The notes: generated from the letters alone by a model not told the origin. DNA of 64,000 nucleotides from a bacterium (GCA_035691305.1 DASSJF010000069.1:1-64000), one strand, 5' to 3'. Positions 51,176 through 61,216 are shown, counted from the first letter of the stretch. Made by a program: numbers and translations.

Positions 51176-52437
51176 CGCGGCCCGCGGTCTCCGCGGTCGA
51201 GGAGATGAAGCCGGATCATGTCGAGCGAGGTCTGCGACGCCAGGTACTGCACGCCCTGGCGGCCGGGCTCGGTGCCGTAGCGCATCTCCCGGACGTCTGT
51301 GCCGTCGCGGTGCGCGAGCGCGATGAACACCAGGCCGACGGGCTTCTCCGGCGTGCCGCCGGTCGGTCCGGCGATGCCTGTCACGGCGATCGCAAGATCC
51401 GTCTCCGCGTGGGCGCGCGCGCCCTCCACCATGGCGCGCGCCACTTCCGCGCTCACCGCGCCGTGCCGTGTGATCAGATCGGCCGGCACCCCGAGCCACC
51501 GGTTCTTCGCCGCGTTGCTGTAGGCAACCACACCGCCGTCGAGATACATCGACGCGCCCGCGGTCCGGGTGAGACGGTGGGCGAGCAGCCCGCCCGTACA
51601 CGATTCCGCGACGGCGATCGTGAGGCCGGCGTCGGCCAGCAGGCGGGCGACGGTCTCTTCGAGCGTCTGCTCGCCGACGGCGTAGAGCGCGTGGCCGAGG
51701 CGCTCGCGGATCCGGAGTTCCGTCTCGTCCAGCAGCCCGTCGACGTCGGCCTCCTGGCCGCGTGCGGTGACGCGCAGATGGCATTCGCCGGTGTGCGCGT
51801 ACGGCGCGATCGTCGGGTTGGTGCCGGCGCGCATCAGGTCGCGAACGCGGTCTTCCACGATGGACTCGCCGAGCGCCACCCGCAGGATCCGCGAGCGGAT
51901 GACGTCCGTCCCGGCGAGCCCGCGCTCGCGCAGGAACGGAATCACGTGATCCTCGATCATCCCTTTCATTTCGCGGGGTACCCCCGGGGTGAAGATGAGC
52001 ATCTTCCCCTCGTGCTCGACGATCACGCCGGGCGCGCTGCCGCGGGTGTTTGGGATCATGTGGGCGCCGCGCGGCATCATGGCCTGCTTCACCTGCTGGC
52101 TCGACAGCGGGCGGTTGCGCCGGTGAAAGAACTCCTGCACGTGGGTCCACGCCTCTTCATTGCGCTCCATCGGGAGGCCGAGCGCCTCCGCGACGGCGGC
52201 GACCGTGAGGTCGTCGTCGGTGGGACCGAGGCCGCCGGTGGCGACGATGAGATCGACGCGGTTGAGCGCCTGGCGGAACACTTCCTGCACGCGCCCGACG
52301 TTGTCGCCCACGGTCGACCGGTAGAACACCGCGATCCCGGCCGCCGCGAGCACGTTGCACAACCAAACGGCGTTGGTGTCCGTAATCTGCCCGAGCAGAT
52401 GCTCGGTACCGACGGAGATGAGTTCCGCGCGCGTCAT
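51172..52437 (-). CDS. cinA: CinA-like protein: ADP-ribose pyrophosphatase / nicotinamide-nucleotide amidase
   Basis: 421 residues. The N-terminal MoCF-like COG1058 domain has ISVGTEHLLGQITDTNA and ATGGLGPTDDDLT. The C-terminal PncC amidase domain starts near residue 260, with VAESCTGGLLAHRLT and VTGIAGPTGGTPEKPVG. It recycles pyridine nucleotides (NMN deamidation) in full-length bacterial homologues; the link to competence is historical. thpR overlaps its stop. Confidence 0.95.
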   Translation of the reverse strand: MTRAELISVGTEHLLGQITDTNAVWLCNVLAAAGIAVFYRSTVGDNVGRVQEVFRQALNRVDLIVATGGLGPTDDDLTVAAVAEALGLPMERNEEAWTHVQEFFHRRNRPLSSQQVKQAMMPRGAHMIPNTRGSAPGVIVEHEGKMLIFTPGVPREMKGMIEDHVIPFLRERGLAGTDVIRSRILRVALGESIVEDRVRDLMRAGTNPTIAPYAHTGECHLRVTARGQEADVDGLLDETELRIRERLGHALYAVGEQTLEETVARLLADAGLTIAVAESCTGGLLAHRLTRTAGASMYLDGGVVAYSNAAKNRWLGVPADLITRHGAVSAEVARAMVEGARAHAETDLAIAVTGIAGPTGGTPEKPVGLVFIALAHRDGTDVREMRYGTEPGRQGVQYLASQTSLDMIRLHLLDRGDRGPR

Positions 52438-52480
52438 CGGGTAAGCGCCTCTCCGCGTCTCAGGTCCGCCACGGGTGCCG

Positions 52481-53500
52481 TCACTGATGTTCCTGCGGCT
52501 GCGGACCCGTGGGCGTGACGACGGGGGCCTGAGGGGGCGAAGGTTTGGGCGGAGCGGGCTGCGCGGGCGCGGCCGGCGGCGGCGAGGGTACCGCGGCGGG
52601 CGCGACCGGCGGCGGCGCGGGTGCCGCGGCAGGCGCGCCGCTGGAAAACGTCCGCTCGACGACGTCGCCGGGGTTGCCGAGGCGACCGAGCGGCTGTCCG
52701 TTCACAGAGAGATCCAATGCGCTCGCGTTGCCGAGGCGGACGCTGACCTGGTGCTTTCCATGCCAGACCTGGTGGTCGCCCGCGCTCAAGAACCCCTCGA
52801 AGACCACGGCGCCGTCCGAGACCACGCGGACCCACGATCGGTCCGTGGCCTGCGCGCTCACCACGATCCCCTGTGCGCCGGTCGTCGTGACCGCTTGGGT
52901 GCCGCTGGTCGCGGGCGTGCCGGAGGTGGGGGTGACCATCTGGCCCGCGGTGGTGGATCCCGGCGCCGTTCCCTGCTGACCGCCCGACGCGGGCGTCACC
53001 GCGGACGCGCCGGACGGCGCCCCGCCGGGCGGCGAACCGGCGGCGGGGACGCTCGGGATCGAGACCTCCGGATGCGGACGCGTCGCGGCGAACTGACGCA
53101 GCTGACCCACGAGGATATAGGCCAGTACCACCGCGCCGGCGACGAACACGACGGCGATCGCGGTGACGATCCGGCGAAGCCGCGACCGCGGGTTGGCCGG
53201 CGTGATCCGCACCTCCACCGGCCGCGGGACGGTCGCGGGTGCCGCGCGCACCGCGCCGGCGCCCGGCGCGGGCGCGGCGTACAAACCCAGGATCTCGTCG
53301 ACGGAGATACCGAGCTGGCGCGCGTACGATGCCAGGAATCCGCGTACGTAGGTGGGGCCGGGGAGCTCGTCCCACGCTTCGCGCTCGAGGGCTTCCAGGT
53401 AGTGCCGCTTGATGCGCGTCGCCGCCTCGATGTCCTCGAGCGTCAGACCACGGGCCGCACGCGCGTTGCGAAGACGTTCACCGATACCGACTGACGCCAT
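52481..53500 (-). CDS. RodZ-like helix-turn-helix membrane protein (HTH_25, DUF4115)
   Basis: 339 residues. The N-terminal HTH_25 domain has IGERLRNARAARGLTLEDIE and FLASYARQLGISVDEIL. A single TM helix follows (IVTAIAVVFVAGAVVLAYILV, around 115-135), then a Thr/Gly/Pro-rich linker. The DUF4115 beta domain comes next (VVSAQATDRSWVRVVSDG, HQVWHGKHQVSVRLGNASAL), then a long Pro/Ala tail. RodZ links MreB to the cell wall; whether this does so is unknown. ATG 53500 starts directly at the HTH; no SD is visible. Confidence 0.88.
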   Translation of the reverse strand: MASVGIGERLRNARAARGLTLEDIEAATRIKRHYLEALEREAWDELPGPTYVRGFLASYARQLGISVDEILGLYAAPAPGAGAVRAAPATVPRPVEVRITPANPRSRLRRIVTAIAVVFVAGAVVLAYILVGQLRQFAATRPHPEVSIPSVPAAGSPPGGAPSGASAVTPASGGQQGTAPGSTTAGQMVTPTSGTPATSGTQAVTTTGAQGIVVSAQATDRSWVRVVSDGAVVFEGFLSAGDHQVWHGKHQVSVRLGNASALDLSVNGQPLGRLGNPGDVVERTFSSGAPAAAPAPPPVAPAAVPSPPPAAPAQPAPPKPSPPQAPVVTPTGPQPQEHQ

Positions 53501-53598
53501 GGCGTTGCGATGTTCTGGGGGCCGGGAGACGTTTCCTCCGGTACACACGGCCGCCGCGGCGATCGCTCGATCGACCGTACGCGGCGGCGGGCGCGCCG

Positions 53599-56175
53599 CT
53601 ACGAGGCGTCCTCCACCATCGCCGCGGCGCGCGCCCGGCCGCGGGACGCGGCGTCGGGCGCCGCGCCGTCCCCGCCTGCATCCGCCGCCGGCGCGGCCCG
53701 GAGGAGACGCTCGAGATCGTCGAGACCGACCAGCAGCTCGCGCGGGCTGGAGCCCTGCGAGGGGCCCACGATGCCCCGCTCTTCCATCTGATCGACGAGG
53801 CGGGCCGCCCGCACGTAGCCGATGCGCATCTTGCGCTGGAGCAGCGACACCGACGCGTATCCGGCGCGCACGACCAGCCGCGCCGCGTCGGCCAGCAGTG
53901 CGTCCCGACCCGGGGCCTCCTCCGCGGCCTCGCCGGCCGTGGCCTGCAACAGCGCGTCCACGTAGGCGGGCTCGCCCTGCGTGCGCCAGAACTGCACGAG
54001 GCGCTCGGTCTCGGCGTCGCTGATGAAGGCGCCCTGCACGCGGGTGGGCCGGACCGCGCCGAGCGGTGAGAAGAGCATGTCGCCGCGGCCGAGCAGCTTC
54101 TCCGCGCCGGGGTGGTCCAGAATCGTCCGGCTGTCTACCTGCGACGACACGGAAAACGCGATGCGCGAGGGAATGTTGGCTTTGATGAGACCGGTGATGA
54201 CGTCGACGGAAGGCCGCTGCGTCGCGACGAGCAGATGGATCCCGGTCGCGCGGGTCATCTGCGCGAGCCGGCAGATGATCTCCTCGAAATCGGCCGGCGC
54301 CACCATCATCAGATCCGCCAACTCGTCGATAATAATGAGGATGAACGCGAGCGGCCGGTCCGGATGGCTGGCGTTGAACGCCTGGATGTTCCGCACGCCA
54401 TCCTTCGCGAACATCTCGTAGCGGCTCTCCATCTCCTGGATCGCCCATCGCAATTTTGCGGCGGCCTCCCGCGCGCCCGTAACGACCGGACTCAGCAGGT
54501 GCGGGATTCCGTTGTAGTTCGTCAACTCCACGCGCTTGGGGTCGATCATCAGAAAGCGCGCCTGCTCCGGGGTGGCCCGGAAGAGGATGCTGGCAATCAT
54601 GGCATTGAGCATGACGCTCTTGCCCGCGCCGGTGGCGCCCGCGATCAGCAGGTGCGGCATCGCGATGAGATCCGCCACGATCGGCGTGCCCGCGATTCCC
54701 TTGCCGACGCCGACCGTGAGCGGCGAGGTCGTCGCGTGCGTAAACTCGTCGCTGGCGAGAATCTCGCGCAAGTGGACGAGGCTCGGCCGTTCGTTGGGCA
54801 ACTCGACGCCGATCGCAGACTTGCCGGGAATCGGTGCCTCGAGCCGGACGCTGCTCGCCGCGAGCGACAGCGCGATATCGTTTTGCAGACTCGTAATCTT
54901 CTGCACCTTGACGCCGGGGGCCGGCTGCAGCTCATACCGCGTGACGACGGGTCCGGTCTCCCAGCGAATGACCCTGGCCTCGACGCCGAAGCTCGCGAGG
55001 GTGCGCTCGAGGTTGCGGGCCACCTCATCCGGATCGACCTTTCCGGCCTTCGCCTTCGCCGCGTACGCGTCGAGGATCGAGAGGTCCGGCACGACGTAGG
55101 CCCGGCGCGCCTCGGCCGGAAACGGCAGCGATTCCTGCGCAACGCCGGCGCGCCGCCGTTTAGAGCGCCGCGACGAAGACGGCGCTCCCGACGAGGCCGC
55201 CTCGGCGGGCGGCGTAAGATCCGGGGCACCATCCACGGCGGTGGTGCGCTCCGCGAACGGGGCGTCGGACCCCGGCACCTCGCCCTGAGCGGCCTCGTCG
55301 GGCAAGGCACCCTCGGGAATCGCCGCGTCAAGCTCGCCGGCGCCGTCCTTCCCCTCCTCCGCCGCCAGGAGCGGTGATTCACTTTCGGACGCCGCGGAGA
55401 CCGCAGGCGTGGCGGACGCGATGGGGAGCGCCGGAGCGGCCGCGGGTCTGCGCAGCGCGCGCACCGCCGCGGCCGCTCCGGTCGCGGCCCGCAGCGTCAG
55501 GCGTCCCGCGAACGACGGCAACGCCCGCGCGGCCCGCCATGCGAGGCGCCCGAGCGCCCGAACCCCGGCGAGCGCTATGAGCAGCAGCCACACAGCGGCG
55601 CGCCCGAGCGAGATCGACGCGGCGCCGCCCCACGCCGCGAACGCGCGGCCCGCGCGCGCGGCGGCCCGGCCCGACCCGAGGAACAGCGTCAGGCCGAACT
55701 TCCCGAGGTCGTCGACCGAACGGCCCCACAGCAGCATCGCCGCGGCCACGGCGCCGCCAGCCGTCGCAAGCCACAAGCCCGGCTCGCCGGTGACCCGCCG
55801 GAGCACGAGCGTCAGCAACGCGCCCGCGTACCCTCCGCCCTTGCGGCCCGACGCGGCAAGCAGCTCTCGCCCCGCGGGATAGCGGAGATGGAGAGCGACG
55901 AGAACGACGGTCCATCCGCTGAGCAGGCCCCAAATTCGCGCGCTCAATGCGAAGTTGCCCCGCGCGAGCACGACGAGACCGACGAGCAGGCAGAGGAACG
56001 GAAGCGCCCAGAGTCCGAGGCCGAATGCCTGGCCGCCGCGCGCCGCAATGAACCGCGGCAGCGGCGCGTGCTGGTGCGGAAAAAGGCTGACCCCGATGAG
56101 GAAGGCGAGCGCGATGAGCCCCGCGCCTACCGCCCGCGCGTAACCGAACTGGGACGACGCCTTGTGCTTCGGCAC
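53599..56175 (-). CDS. ftsK: DNA translocase FtsK/SpoIIIE
   Basis: 858 residues. An N-terminal membrane domain of about four TM helices is followed by a variable Ala/Glu/Ser linker. The motor domain has Walker A GATGAGKS, the Walker B region AFILIIIDELADLMM and LLVATQRPSVDVITGLIKAN. A C-terminal gamma winged helix (SVSLLQRKMRIGYVRAARLVDQMEERGIVGP) should read polar KOPS-type sequences. It pumps chromosome DNA through the division septum. Confidence 0.96.
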   Translation of the reverse strand: MPKHKASSQFGYARAVGAGLIALAFLIGVSLFPHQHAPLPRFIAARGGQAFGLGLWALPFLCLLVGLVVLARGNFALSARIWGLLSGWTVVLVALHLRYPAGRELLAASGRKGGGYAGALLTLVLRRVTGEPGLWLATAGGAVAAAMLLWGRSVDDLGKFGLTLFLGSGRAAARAGRAFAAWGGAASISLGRAAVWLLLIALAGVRALGRLAWRAARALPSFAGRLTLRAATGAAAAVRALRRPAAAPALPIASATPAVSAASESESPLLAAEEGKDGAGELDAAIPEGALPDEAAQGEVPGSDAPFAERTTAVDGAPDLTPPAEAASSGAPSSSRRSKRRRAGVAQESLPFPAEARRAYVVPDLSILDAYAAKAKAGKVDPDEVARNLERTLASFGVEARVIRWETGPVVTRYELQPAPGVKVQKITSLQNDIALSLAASSVRLEAPIPGKSAIGVELPNERPSLVHLREILASDEFTHATTSPLTVGVGKGIAGTPIVADLIAMPHLLIAGATGAGKSVMLNAMIASILFRATPEQARFLMIDPKRVELTNYNGIPHLLSPVVTGAREAAAKLRWAIQEMESRYEMFAKDGVRNIQAFNASHPDRPLAFILIIIDELADLMMVAPADFEEIICRLAQMTRATGIHLLVATQRPSVDVITGLIKANIPSRIAFSVSSQVDSRTILDHPGAEKLLGRGDMLFSPLGAVRPTRVQGAFISDAETERLVQFWRTQGEPAYVDALLQATAGEAAEEAPGRDALLADAARLVVRAGYASVSLLQRKMRIGYVRAARLVDQMEERGIVGPSQGSSPRELLVGLDDLERLLRAAPAADAGGDGAAPDAASRGRARAAAMVEDAS

Positions 56176-56229
56176 TGGCGGCCTCCTATGCTGCGACGCA
56201 ATACGACGACGGCCGTCCTACGACGAGTG

Positions 56230-58026
56230 CTACACCTCGACGAGCATCGGCAGGATCATCGGCTGCCGGTGCGTCTTCTCAAACAGATACCGTCCCAGCG
56301 CCTCCCGTATGGCCGACCTGACGGCCGCCCATTCGGTGGTGCCGCGCTCGCGGCACCGGGCGACCGTTTCCACGATCCGCTTCTTCGAGTCTTCGATCAG
56401 TTCGCCGGACTCGCGCACGTAAATGAACCCGCGCGACACGATGTCCGGCGGCATCAGCAACTCGCCGGTTTGGCGGTCGATCGCTACGAGAGCGATCAAG
56501 ACGCCGTCCTTGGCCAGCTGCCGGCGGTCCCGCAGCACGATCGGGCCCACCCCGCCGAGCCCGTCCACCAGCACGGAGCCAGCATCCACCGTCCCCGCGC
56601 GGATGAGCCGGTCCGCGGAGGCGGCGACGACCTGCCCATTCTCCGCTACCAGGCTGCGTTCCTCCGGCACGCCGACCGACGATGCCAGACGCCGGTTGAG
56701 GACCAGGTGCCGGTACTCGCCGTGCACGGGAAGGAAACAGCGCGGCTTCAATAGCGTGAGCATCAACTTCAGTTCTTCCTGACAGGCGTGTCCGGACGCG
56801 TGGACGGGCCCGCCGTGGAGGACCTCCGCGCCCTGCCGGTACAACTGGTCGATCGTACGGGCGACCATGCCTTCGTTGCCCGGTATCGGCGTGGCCGCCA
56901 GGATCACCGTGTCGCCCGCCCGCACGGCGACCGACCGGTGCTGGCCCGTCGCCATGCGGCTGAGGGCGGACATCGGCTCGCCCTGGCTGCCCGTCGTCAG
57001 GATCATCACGTGGGCGTCCGCGAGGGACTTGAGGTGCTCAACCGGCACCATCGCCCCGCGGGGGATCCGCAGCACACCGAGCTCGGAGGCGATTTGCACA
57101 GTGTCGACCATGCTCCGACCGACGACGGCGACCTTGCGCCCGTGGCGGCCTGCCGTCTCGAAGGCCTGCTGCAGCCGGTGCACGTTGCTGGCGAACGTCG
57201 TCAGCAACACCCGGCCGCGCGCCCGCCCGACGATCTCGTCCAGCGCGGCGCCCACCACGCGCTCCGACGGCGCGTAGCCGGGCCGCTCGACGTTGGTCGA
57301 ATCCATCAATAAAAGACGGACACCCGCCTCGCCGATCTCCGCCAGCCGGGCGAAGTCGGTGGGCGGCTCGCCGATGGGGGTCTGGTCGAACTTGAAATCC
57401 GCGCTCGAGACGAGCGTGCCGGCGGGGGTGCGCACGACGACCGCGCACGCCTGCGGAATGCTGTGGTTGACGTGCACCAACTCGACGTCGAACGGCCCTA
57501 CGCGGAACGGCCGCCGCGTCTCGCAGGGGACCGCGCGCATCGCGGGCGTGTCGGGCGTCTCTTCCACCCGCCGCCGCGCGAGGCCGAGCGTCAGCGGCAT
57601 GCCGTACACCGGCACCGAGGCGGCGCGGAGCAGATACGGGAGACTGCCGACGTGGTCTTCGTGGCCGTGGCTCAGCACGACCCCGTGGATCGTGCCCGCC
57701 TGCTCGAACGCCCGGTAGTCCGGAATGACGAAGTCGATGCCGAGATCCTCTTCGTCCGGAAACATCAATCCCGCGTCGATGAGGAGGCAATCGCGGCCGA
57801 CGCGGACGATCGTGCAGTTCTTCCCGATCTCACCGAGGCCGCCGAGGGGAATCACTTCGAGGACCGGCCCCGGGGACGGCCGTCGCTGCGGCGCGCGGGG
57901 CGCGGACGTCTGGCGTTGCGGGACCGCGCCCCGGTCGCCCGCCGGCGTGCGGTGCCGCCGGCGGCGACGCGACCGTACGCGCTGGTCGTCGGGTACCGTC
58001 GTCCGGTTTGGCTGTTCGGGGCTCAC
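56230..58026 (-). CDS. rnj: Ribonuclease J
   Basis: 598 residues. A beta-CASP metallo-beta-lactamase RNase with 5'-3' exo- and endonuclease activity. HGHEDHVG is the zinc motif, with HVNHSIPQA, SSADFKFDQTP and PVHGEYRHL. An Arg/Pro-rich N-terminal tail of about 50 residues (RSRRRRRHR) precedes the conserved LEVIPLGGLGEIGKN, longer than in Bacillus and reminiscent of actinobacterial and cyanobacterial RNase J. The start is GTG 58026. With RNase Y in the window, RNA decay is Firmicute-like. Confidence 0.96.
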   Translation of the reverse strand: MSPEQPNRTTVPDDQRVRSRRRRRHRTPAGDRGAVPQRQTSAPRAPQRRPSPGPVLEVIPLGGLGEIGKNCTIVRVGRDCLLIDAGLMFPDEEDLGIDFVIPDYRAFEQAGTIHGVVLSHGHEDHVGSLPYLLRAASVPVYGMPLTLGLARRRVEETPDTPAMRAVPCETRRPFRVGPFDVELVHVNHSIPQACAVVVRTPAGTLVSSADFKFDQTPIGEPPTDFARLAEIGEAGVRLLLMDSTNVERPGYAPSERVVGAALDEIVGRARGRVLLTTFASNVHRLQQAFETAGRHGRKVAVVGRSMVDTVQIASELGVLRIPRGAMVPVEHLKSLADAHVMILTTGSQGEPMSALSRMATGQHRSVAVRAGDTVILAATPIPGNEGMVARTIDQLYRQGAEVLHGGPVHASGHACQEELKLMLTLLKPRCFLPVHGEYRHLVLNRRLASSVGVPEERSLVAENGQVVAASADRLIRAGTVDAGSVLVDGLGGVGPIVLRDRRQLAKDGVLIALVAIDRQTGELLMPPDIVSRGFIYVRESGELIEDSKKRIVETVARCRERGTTEWAAVRSAIREALGRYLFEKTHRQPMILPMLVEV

Positions 58027-58125
58027 GTGCGCGTCAATTTACGAAACGAGGCTCGAACACCTGCCGGGCCGGCCGACTGCGGCCGCCGACTGCGGCCCCG
58101 GTGGCGCGGAGCAGGGACGGCGCGT

Positions 58126-58740
58126 TCATCCGCGGGCTTCGACCGCACCGGCGTCGCGAAGCACACGCTTGAGGGCACCCATGTCCCGGAAGAGTAGAGG
58201 CCGCACGCCCGGGTTGTGCAGCGCGTAGGACGGATGGTACAGCGGTAGAATGGTGCAGCCCCGTCCCGGTTGGGGTGACCCGTGGCATTCACCGATCGCG
58301 GCGTGCGGCAGAAACGCGGCCAGCGCATGCCGGCCGAGCGTCACGATTACGCGGGGCCGGATGATCTCGACTTGGGTCTCGAGCCAGACGCGGCAGGCTT
58401 CGATCTCGCGGGCGTGGGGCGGCCGGTCGTGCCCCGAGGGGGTGTGCGTCGCCGCGCGGTGTTTGACGACGTTCGTGATGTAGACGTCTTCCCGCCGGAG
58501 CCCCGCGTGCGCCAGCAGCTCCTCGAGCAGGCGGCCGGCGCGGCCCACGAACGGCCGGCCGGAAAGGTCCTCCTGCCGGCCCGGGCCTTCCCCCACAACC
58601 ATGACCGCGGCACGAGGAGCCCCTTCGCCCGGCACGGGATGCGTGGCGAGCCGCCACAGCGGGCAGCGTCGGCACCGCGCCACCCGGCGGCATAGTGCCG
58701 CCAGCCGTTCTTCTCTTCGCTCCCGCGCCACGCCCACCAT
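58126..58740 (-). CDS. Family 4 uracil-DNA glycosylase (Fe-S)
   Basis: 204 residues from ATG 58740. Removes uracil from DNA. Motif A is seen as GEGPGRQEDLSGRPFVGRAG and the C-terminal motif as HPSYAL. Fe-S cysteines fit C-x2-C in CRRCPL plus ACRVWLE and RGCTILPL. Family 4 enzymes are common in thermophiles and Terrabacteria. An in-frame start at 58845 would read through a terminator-like hairpin and is unlikely. Confidence 0.92.
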   Translation of the reverse strand: MVGVARERREERLAALCRRVARCRRCPLWRLATHPVPGEGAPRAAVMVVGEGPGRQEDLSGRPFVGRAGRLLEELLAHAGLRREDVYITNVVKHRAATHTPSGHDRPPHAREIEACRVWLETQVEIIRPRVIVTLGRHALAAFLPHAAIGECHGSPQPGRGCTILPLYHPSYALHNPGVRPLLFRDMGALKRVLRDAGAVEARG

Positions 58741-58768
58741 AATAGCGAAAACACGGGCGCCTACATCG

Positions 58769-58800
58769 GAGGAGCCGGTTCCCCTCGGAACCGGCTCCTC
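58769..58800 (-). terminator. 14-bp perfect hairpin between an exported-protein gene and the UDG gene
   Basis: GAGGAGCCGGTTCC and its exact complement around CCTC, about 50 bp after the stop of the minus-strand exported protein and 29 bp before the UDG start. No U-run. Likely a terminator for the upstream gene. Confidence 0.6.
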
Positions 58801-58850
58801 AGAACGCGCCGCGGCCGGCGACCGCGAGGAGGACAAACGGTGCACGGCGG

Positions 58851-59315
58851 TTAGTTGACGAACGCGACCCGCATTTGCTGCAGGAACCGGCTCCGCGTGT
58901 TCGCGTCGCGGATCCGCAGCGCGTCCTCATCGCTGACAACCACGTCGGTCTTGAAGTTGGAGAGCGCCGGCCCGGTCACGCCGATCGCGAACACTACGAG
59001 CGGGCGCGGGCCCACGCGGTTGGCCGTCTCGGGCGTCGGCGCGTATTCCACGATGCCGTAGCGCTCGGCGAAGTCGTCGTTGAGCTGGCCCGGCTTCCAC
59101 CAGCCGCGCCCGTAGATGATTTCACCCGCGGGCGACAGCACCGCGGGACTGATCGACCGGTCGAGATGGATCGCGCGGACCACGATCACGAGCCCGGTGT
59201 ACGATCCGGGCTGCGCCGACGCGCGCTGCGCGAACCCCGGTGCCGCCAGCAGCGCCGCCACAGCCGCCACCGCCACCCAACGAGCCGTCTTTGGTGCGAT
59301 GCCTCTCCGCCGCAT
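58851..59315 (-). CDS. Exported hypothetical protein
   Basis: 154 residues from ATG 59315. The signal peptide RRRGIAPKTARWVAVAAVAALLAAPGFA ends near SAQ (positions split here: basic 1-11, hydrophobic 12-28). The mature part contains GLVIVVRAIHLDRSISPAVL, GEIIYGRGWW and a C-terminal DEDALRIRDANTRSRFLQQM, with no metal or catalytic motif I recognise. The G-rich GGGGGGCGGCGGGC lies before ATG 59315; ATG 59342 is an alternative without an SD. Confidence 0.8.
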   Translation of the reverse strand: MRRRGIAPKTARWVAVAAVAALLAAPGFAQRASAQPGSYTGLVIVVRAIHLDRSISPAVLSPAGEIIYGRGWWKPGQLNDDFAERYGIVEYAPTPETANRVGPRPLVVFAIGVTGPALSNFKTDVVVSDEDALRIRDANTRSRFLQQMRVAFVN

Positions 59316-59471
59316 GCCCGCCGCCCCCCGTTCGATCGTCATACGCTACTGTGGATGCCCAGAAGGCGCGGTGGGCAGCGCTTTCGTTCAGAAAAATCAC
59401 AAGTAGCTCATATGTGTGAACGCGTTCGATTGTGAAGAGCCCCAAGGGTGTGAAGACGGCCGCCCGGGTGC

Positions 59472-60146
59472 CTACCCTGTCTCGGCCGCCTGCGCGGCCC
59501 GGACTGCTTCGCCGCGGCGCCGCGACTCGTTGGCGTAGCGGATGGTCCAGAGGATCAGCGCGATCGTGATGCCGTTGGACTCGATGGGGCCGACGACCAG
59601 AACCTGGGGAACCGTCAGCGTCAGCACGAGCACGACCTTCAATAAAAACTCCCCGAGCCATCCCAGTCCCCAGACAATCGTCATTACCCGGAAGACGCGG
59701 CGGGCCCCGGGTCGCTCCCAGACCGCGTTGAACGCGGCGATCTTCGCGGGATCGTGGCCCGTGCTGAAATCCCGGCCGACGAAAAACAAGAGCGGCCGCG
59801 GCCAGAGAAGCGACGACAGGCAAACGAGAGCCAGCGCGCCGGTCACGAACGACTCGCGAATCAGCAGCAGCTTCTCGTCGCCGGTGACGAAAGCGGTCGC
59901 GGCCCCGACCGCGATGCCGACCACGATGACGATGCCAATAATGTCGAGCGTTCGGCTCTTGGCCAGGCTCACCAAGTTATTGAGAACCGGGAACATCCCC
60001 GACAGGAGCAACGCGGTGACCGCCGGCATCTGCGGGACGTGCCCGCGCAGGTATTGGTACGTCACGTACGGGCACGCGATGTCGAGCACGAGGATGGGCA
60101 AAAAGCTGCGCACGCCCAGCCCCCCTCCGGACCGCTGGGCGGCCAT
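59472..60146 (-). CDS. Integral membrane protein, VC0807/YciB-like
   Basis: 224 residues with five or six hydrophobic helices. The pattern resembles VC0807-family and septation-protein-A-like proteins: LPILVLDIACPYVTYQYL, the SGMFPVLNNLVSLAKSRTLD loop and FFVGRDFSTG, ending in a charged tail. No function is established. It lies 49 bp downstream of dapA on the same strand. Confidence 0.78.
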   Translation of the reverse strand: MAAQRSGGGLGVRSFLPILVLDIACPYVTYQYLRGHVPQMPAVTALLLSGMFPVLNNLVSLAKSRTLDIIGIVIVVGIAVGAATAFVTGDEKLLLIRESFVTGALALVCLSSLLWPRPLLFFVGRDFSTGHDPAKIAAFNAVWERPGARRVFRVMTIVWGLGWLGEFLLKVVLVLTLTVPQVLVVGPIESNGITIALILWTIRYANESRRRGEAVRAAQAAETG

Positions 60147-60195
60147 CGCGCCATCCCCCCGACTTGCGCGGAGTGCCGGTCGGTGACCCGGGGCG

Positions 60196-61089
60196 CTACG
60201 CGGGCACCGCGGTCGGCGCCAGCTCCTTCAGCACCCCCGCGATCTGCTCCCGCTCTTTCGCCGTGACTTCGACCATCGGCAGACGCAGACCGCCCGCGTC
60301 GAAGCCCGTCATCGCGAGCGCGGCCTTCACCGGCGTCGGGTTCGTCGTGATGAACAAAACCTTGAACAGCGGCCACAACCTCATGTGGATTGTCTGCGCC
60401 TTCCGGACGTCGCCCGCCTCGAACGCGAGGATCATCTCCTTGATCTCGCGCCCCGCGATGTGCGACGCGACGCTCACGATCCCGTAGCCTCCAACGGCGA
60501 GCAGCGGAAGTGTCAGGCTGTCGTCGCCGCTGTAGAGCCTGAACGAGGGCGGCGTCAGCTTGCGGATCTGCGACATCTGGTCGAGGCTGCCGCTCGCCTC
60601 TTTGACCGCGACGATATTCGGGACCTCGGCGAGACGGGCAATCGTGGCCGGCTCGCAGTTGACCGACGTCCGGCCCTGAATATTGTAAAGCATCACCGGC
60701 AGGCGCGTGCTCTCGGCGATCGCGCGAAAGTGCCGGTACAGCCCTTCCTGCGACGGCTTGTTGTAGTAGGGGTTGACGAGCAGGACGCCATCACAGCCGA
60801 TCTGCTCCGCTTCCTTCGTGAGATGGATGCTGTGTGCGGTATCGTACGTCCCGGTCCCCGCGATCACCGCCGTCTGCGGGCGGACGGCTTCGCGGACCGT
60901 ACGGAACATCCGGATCTTCTCTTCATCGCTCAGCGTCGGCGACTCGCCCGTCGTCCCGCAGACCACGAGGCCGTCCGAGCCGTGATCGACCAGGCGCTTC
61001 GCAAGGGAGGCCGCCTTCGCGTAATCGACCGCGAGGGACTTATCCATCGGCGTCACCATCGCCGTGATCACACGCCCAAACTCCGCCAT
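60196..61089 (-). CDS. dapA: 4-hydroxy-tetrahydrodipicolinate synthase
   Basis: 297 residues. Condenses pyruvate with aspartate semialdehyde, the first committed step of lysine/diaminopimelate synthesis. Seen: GTTGESPTL, GTGTYDTAHSI, LLVNPYYNKPSQEGLYRHF, YNIQGRTSVN with the catalytic Tyr, and the Schiff-base Lys in VAVKEASG. ATG 61089 is placed by AGGGGGTGACCGGG; GTG 61098 is 9 bp upstream. Part of the dapB-asd-dapA run. Confidence 0.96.
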   Translation of the reverse strand: MAEFGRVITAMVTPMDKSLAVDYAKAASLAKRLVDHGSDGLVVCGTTGESPTLSDEEKIRMFRTVREAVRPQTAVIAGTGTYDTAHSIHLTKEAEQIGCDGVLLVNPYYNKPSQEGLYRHFRAIAESTRLPVMLYNIQGRTSVNCEPATIARLAEVPNIVAVKEASGSLDQMSQIRKLTPPSFRLYSGDDSLTLPLLAVGGYGIVSVASHIAGREIKEMILAFEAGDVRKAQTIHMRLWPLFKVLFITTNPTPVKAALAMTGFDAGGLRLPMVEVTAKEREQIAGVLKELAPTAVPA

Positions 61090-61216
61090 CCCGGTCACCC
61101 CCTTGCCTTGATGTTGGTGGAGACGTTCACCCCTCGGGCGCCGCCTCCTTCACCGTTTCCGTGACAAACGTCTTTTCCGGTCTCCGCGGGACCGCCCGCG
61201 CCTTCGCGCCTCCCGC

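Noticed and set aside
58740-58845. 35-residue N-terminal extension of the uracil-DNA glycosylase
   Set aside because: It would translate through a 14-bp perfect hairpin and matches no conserved region; ATG 58740 gives the usual family start.
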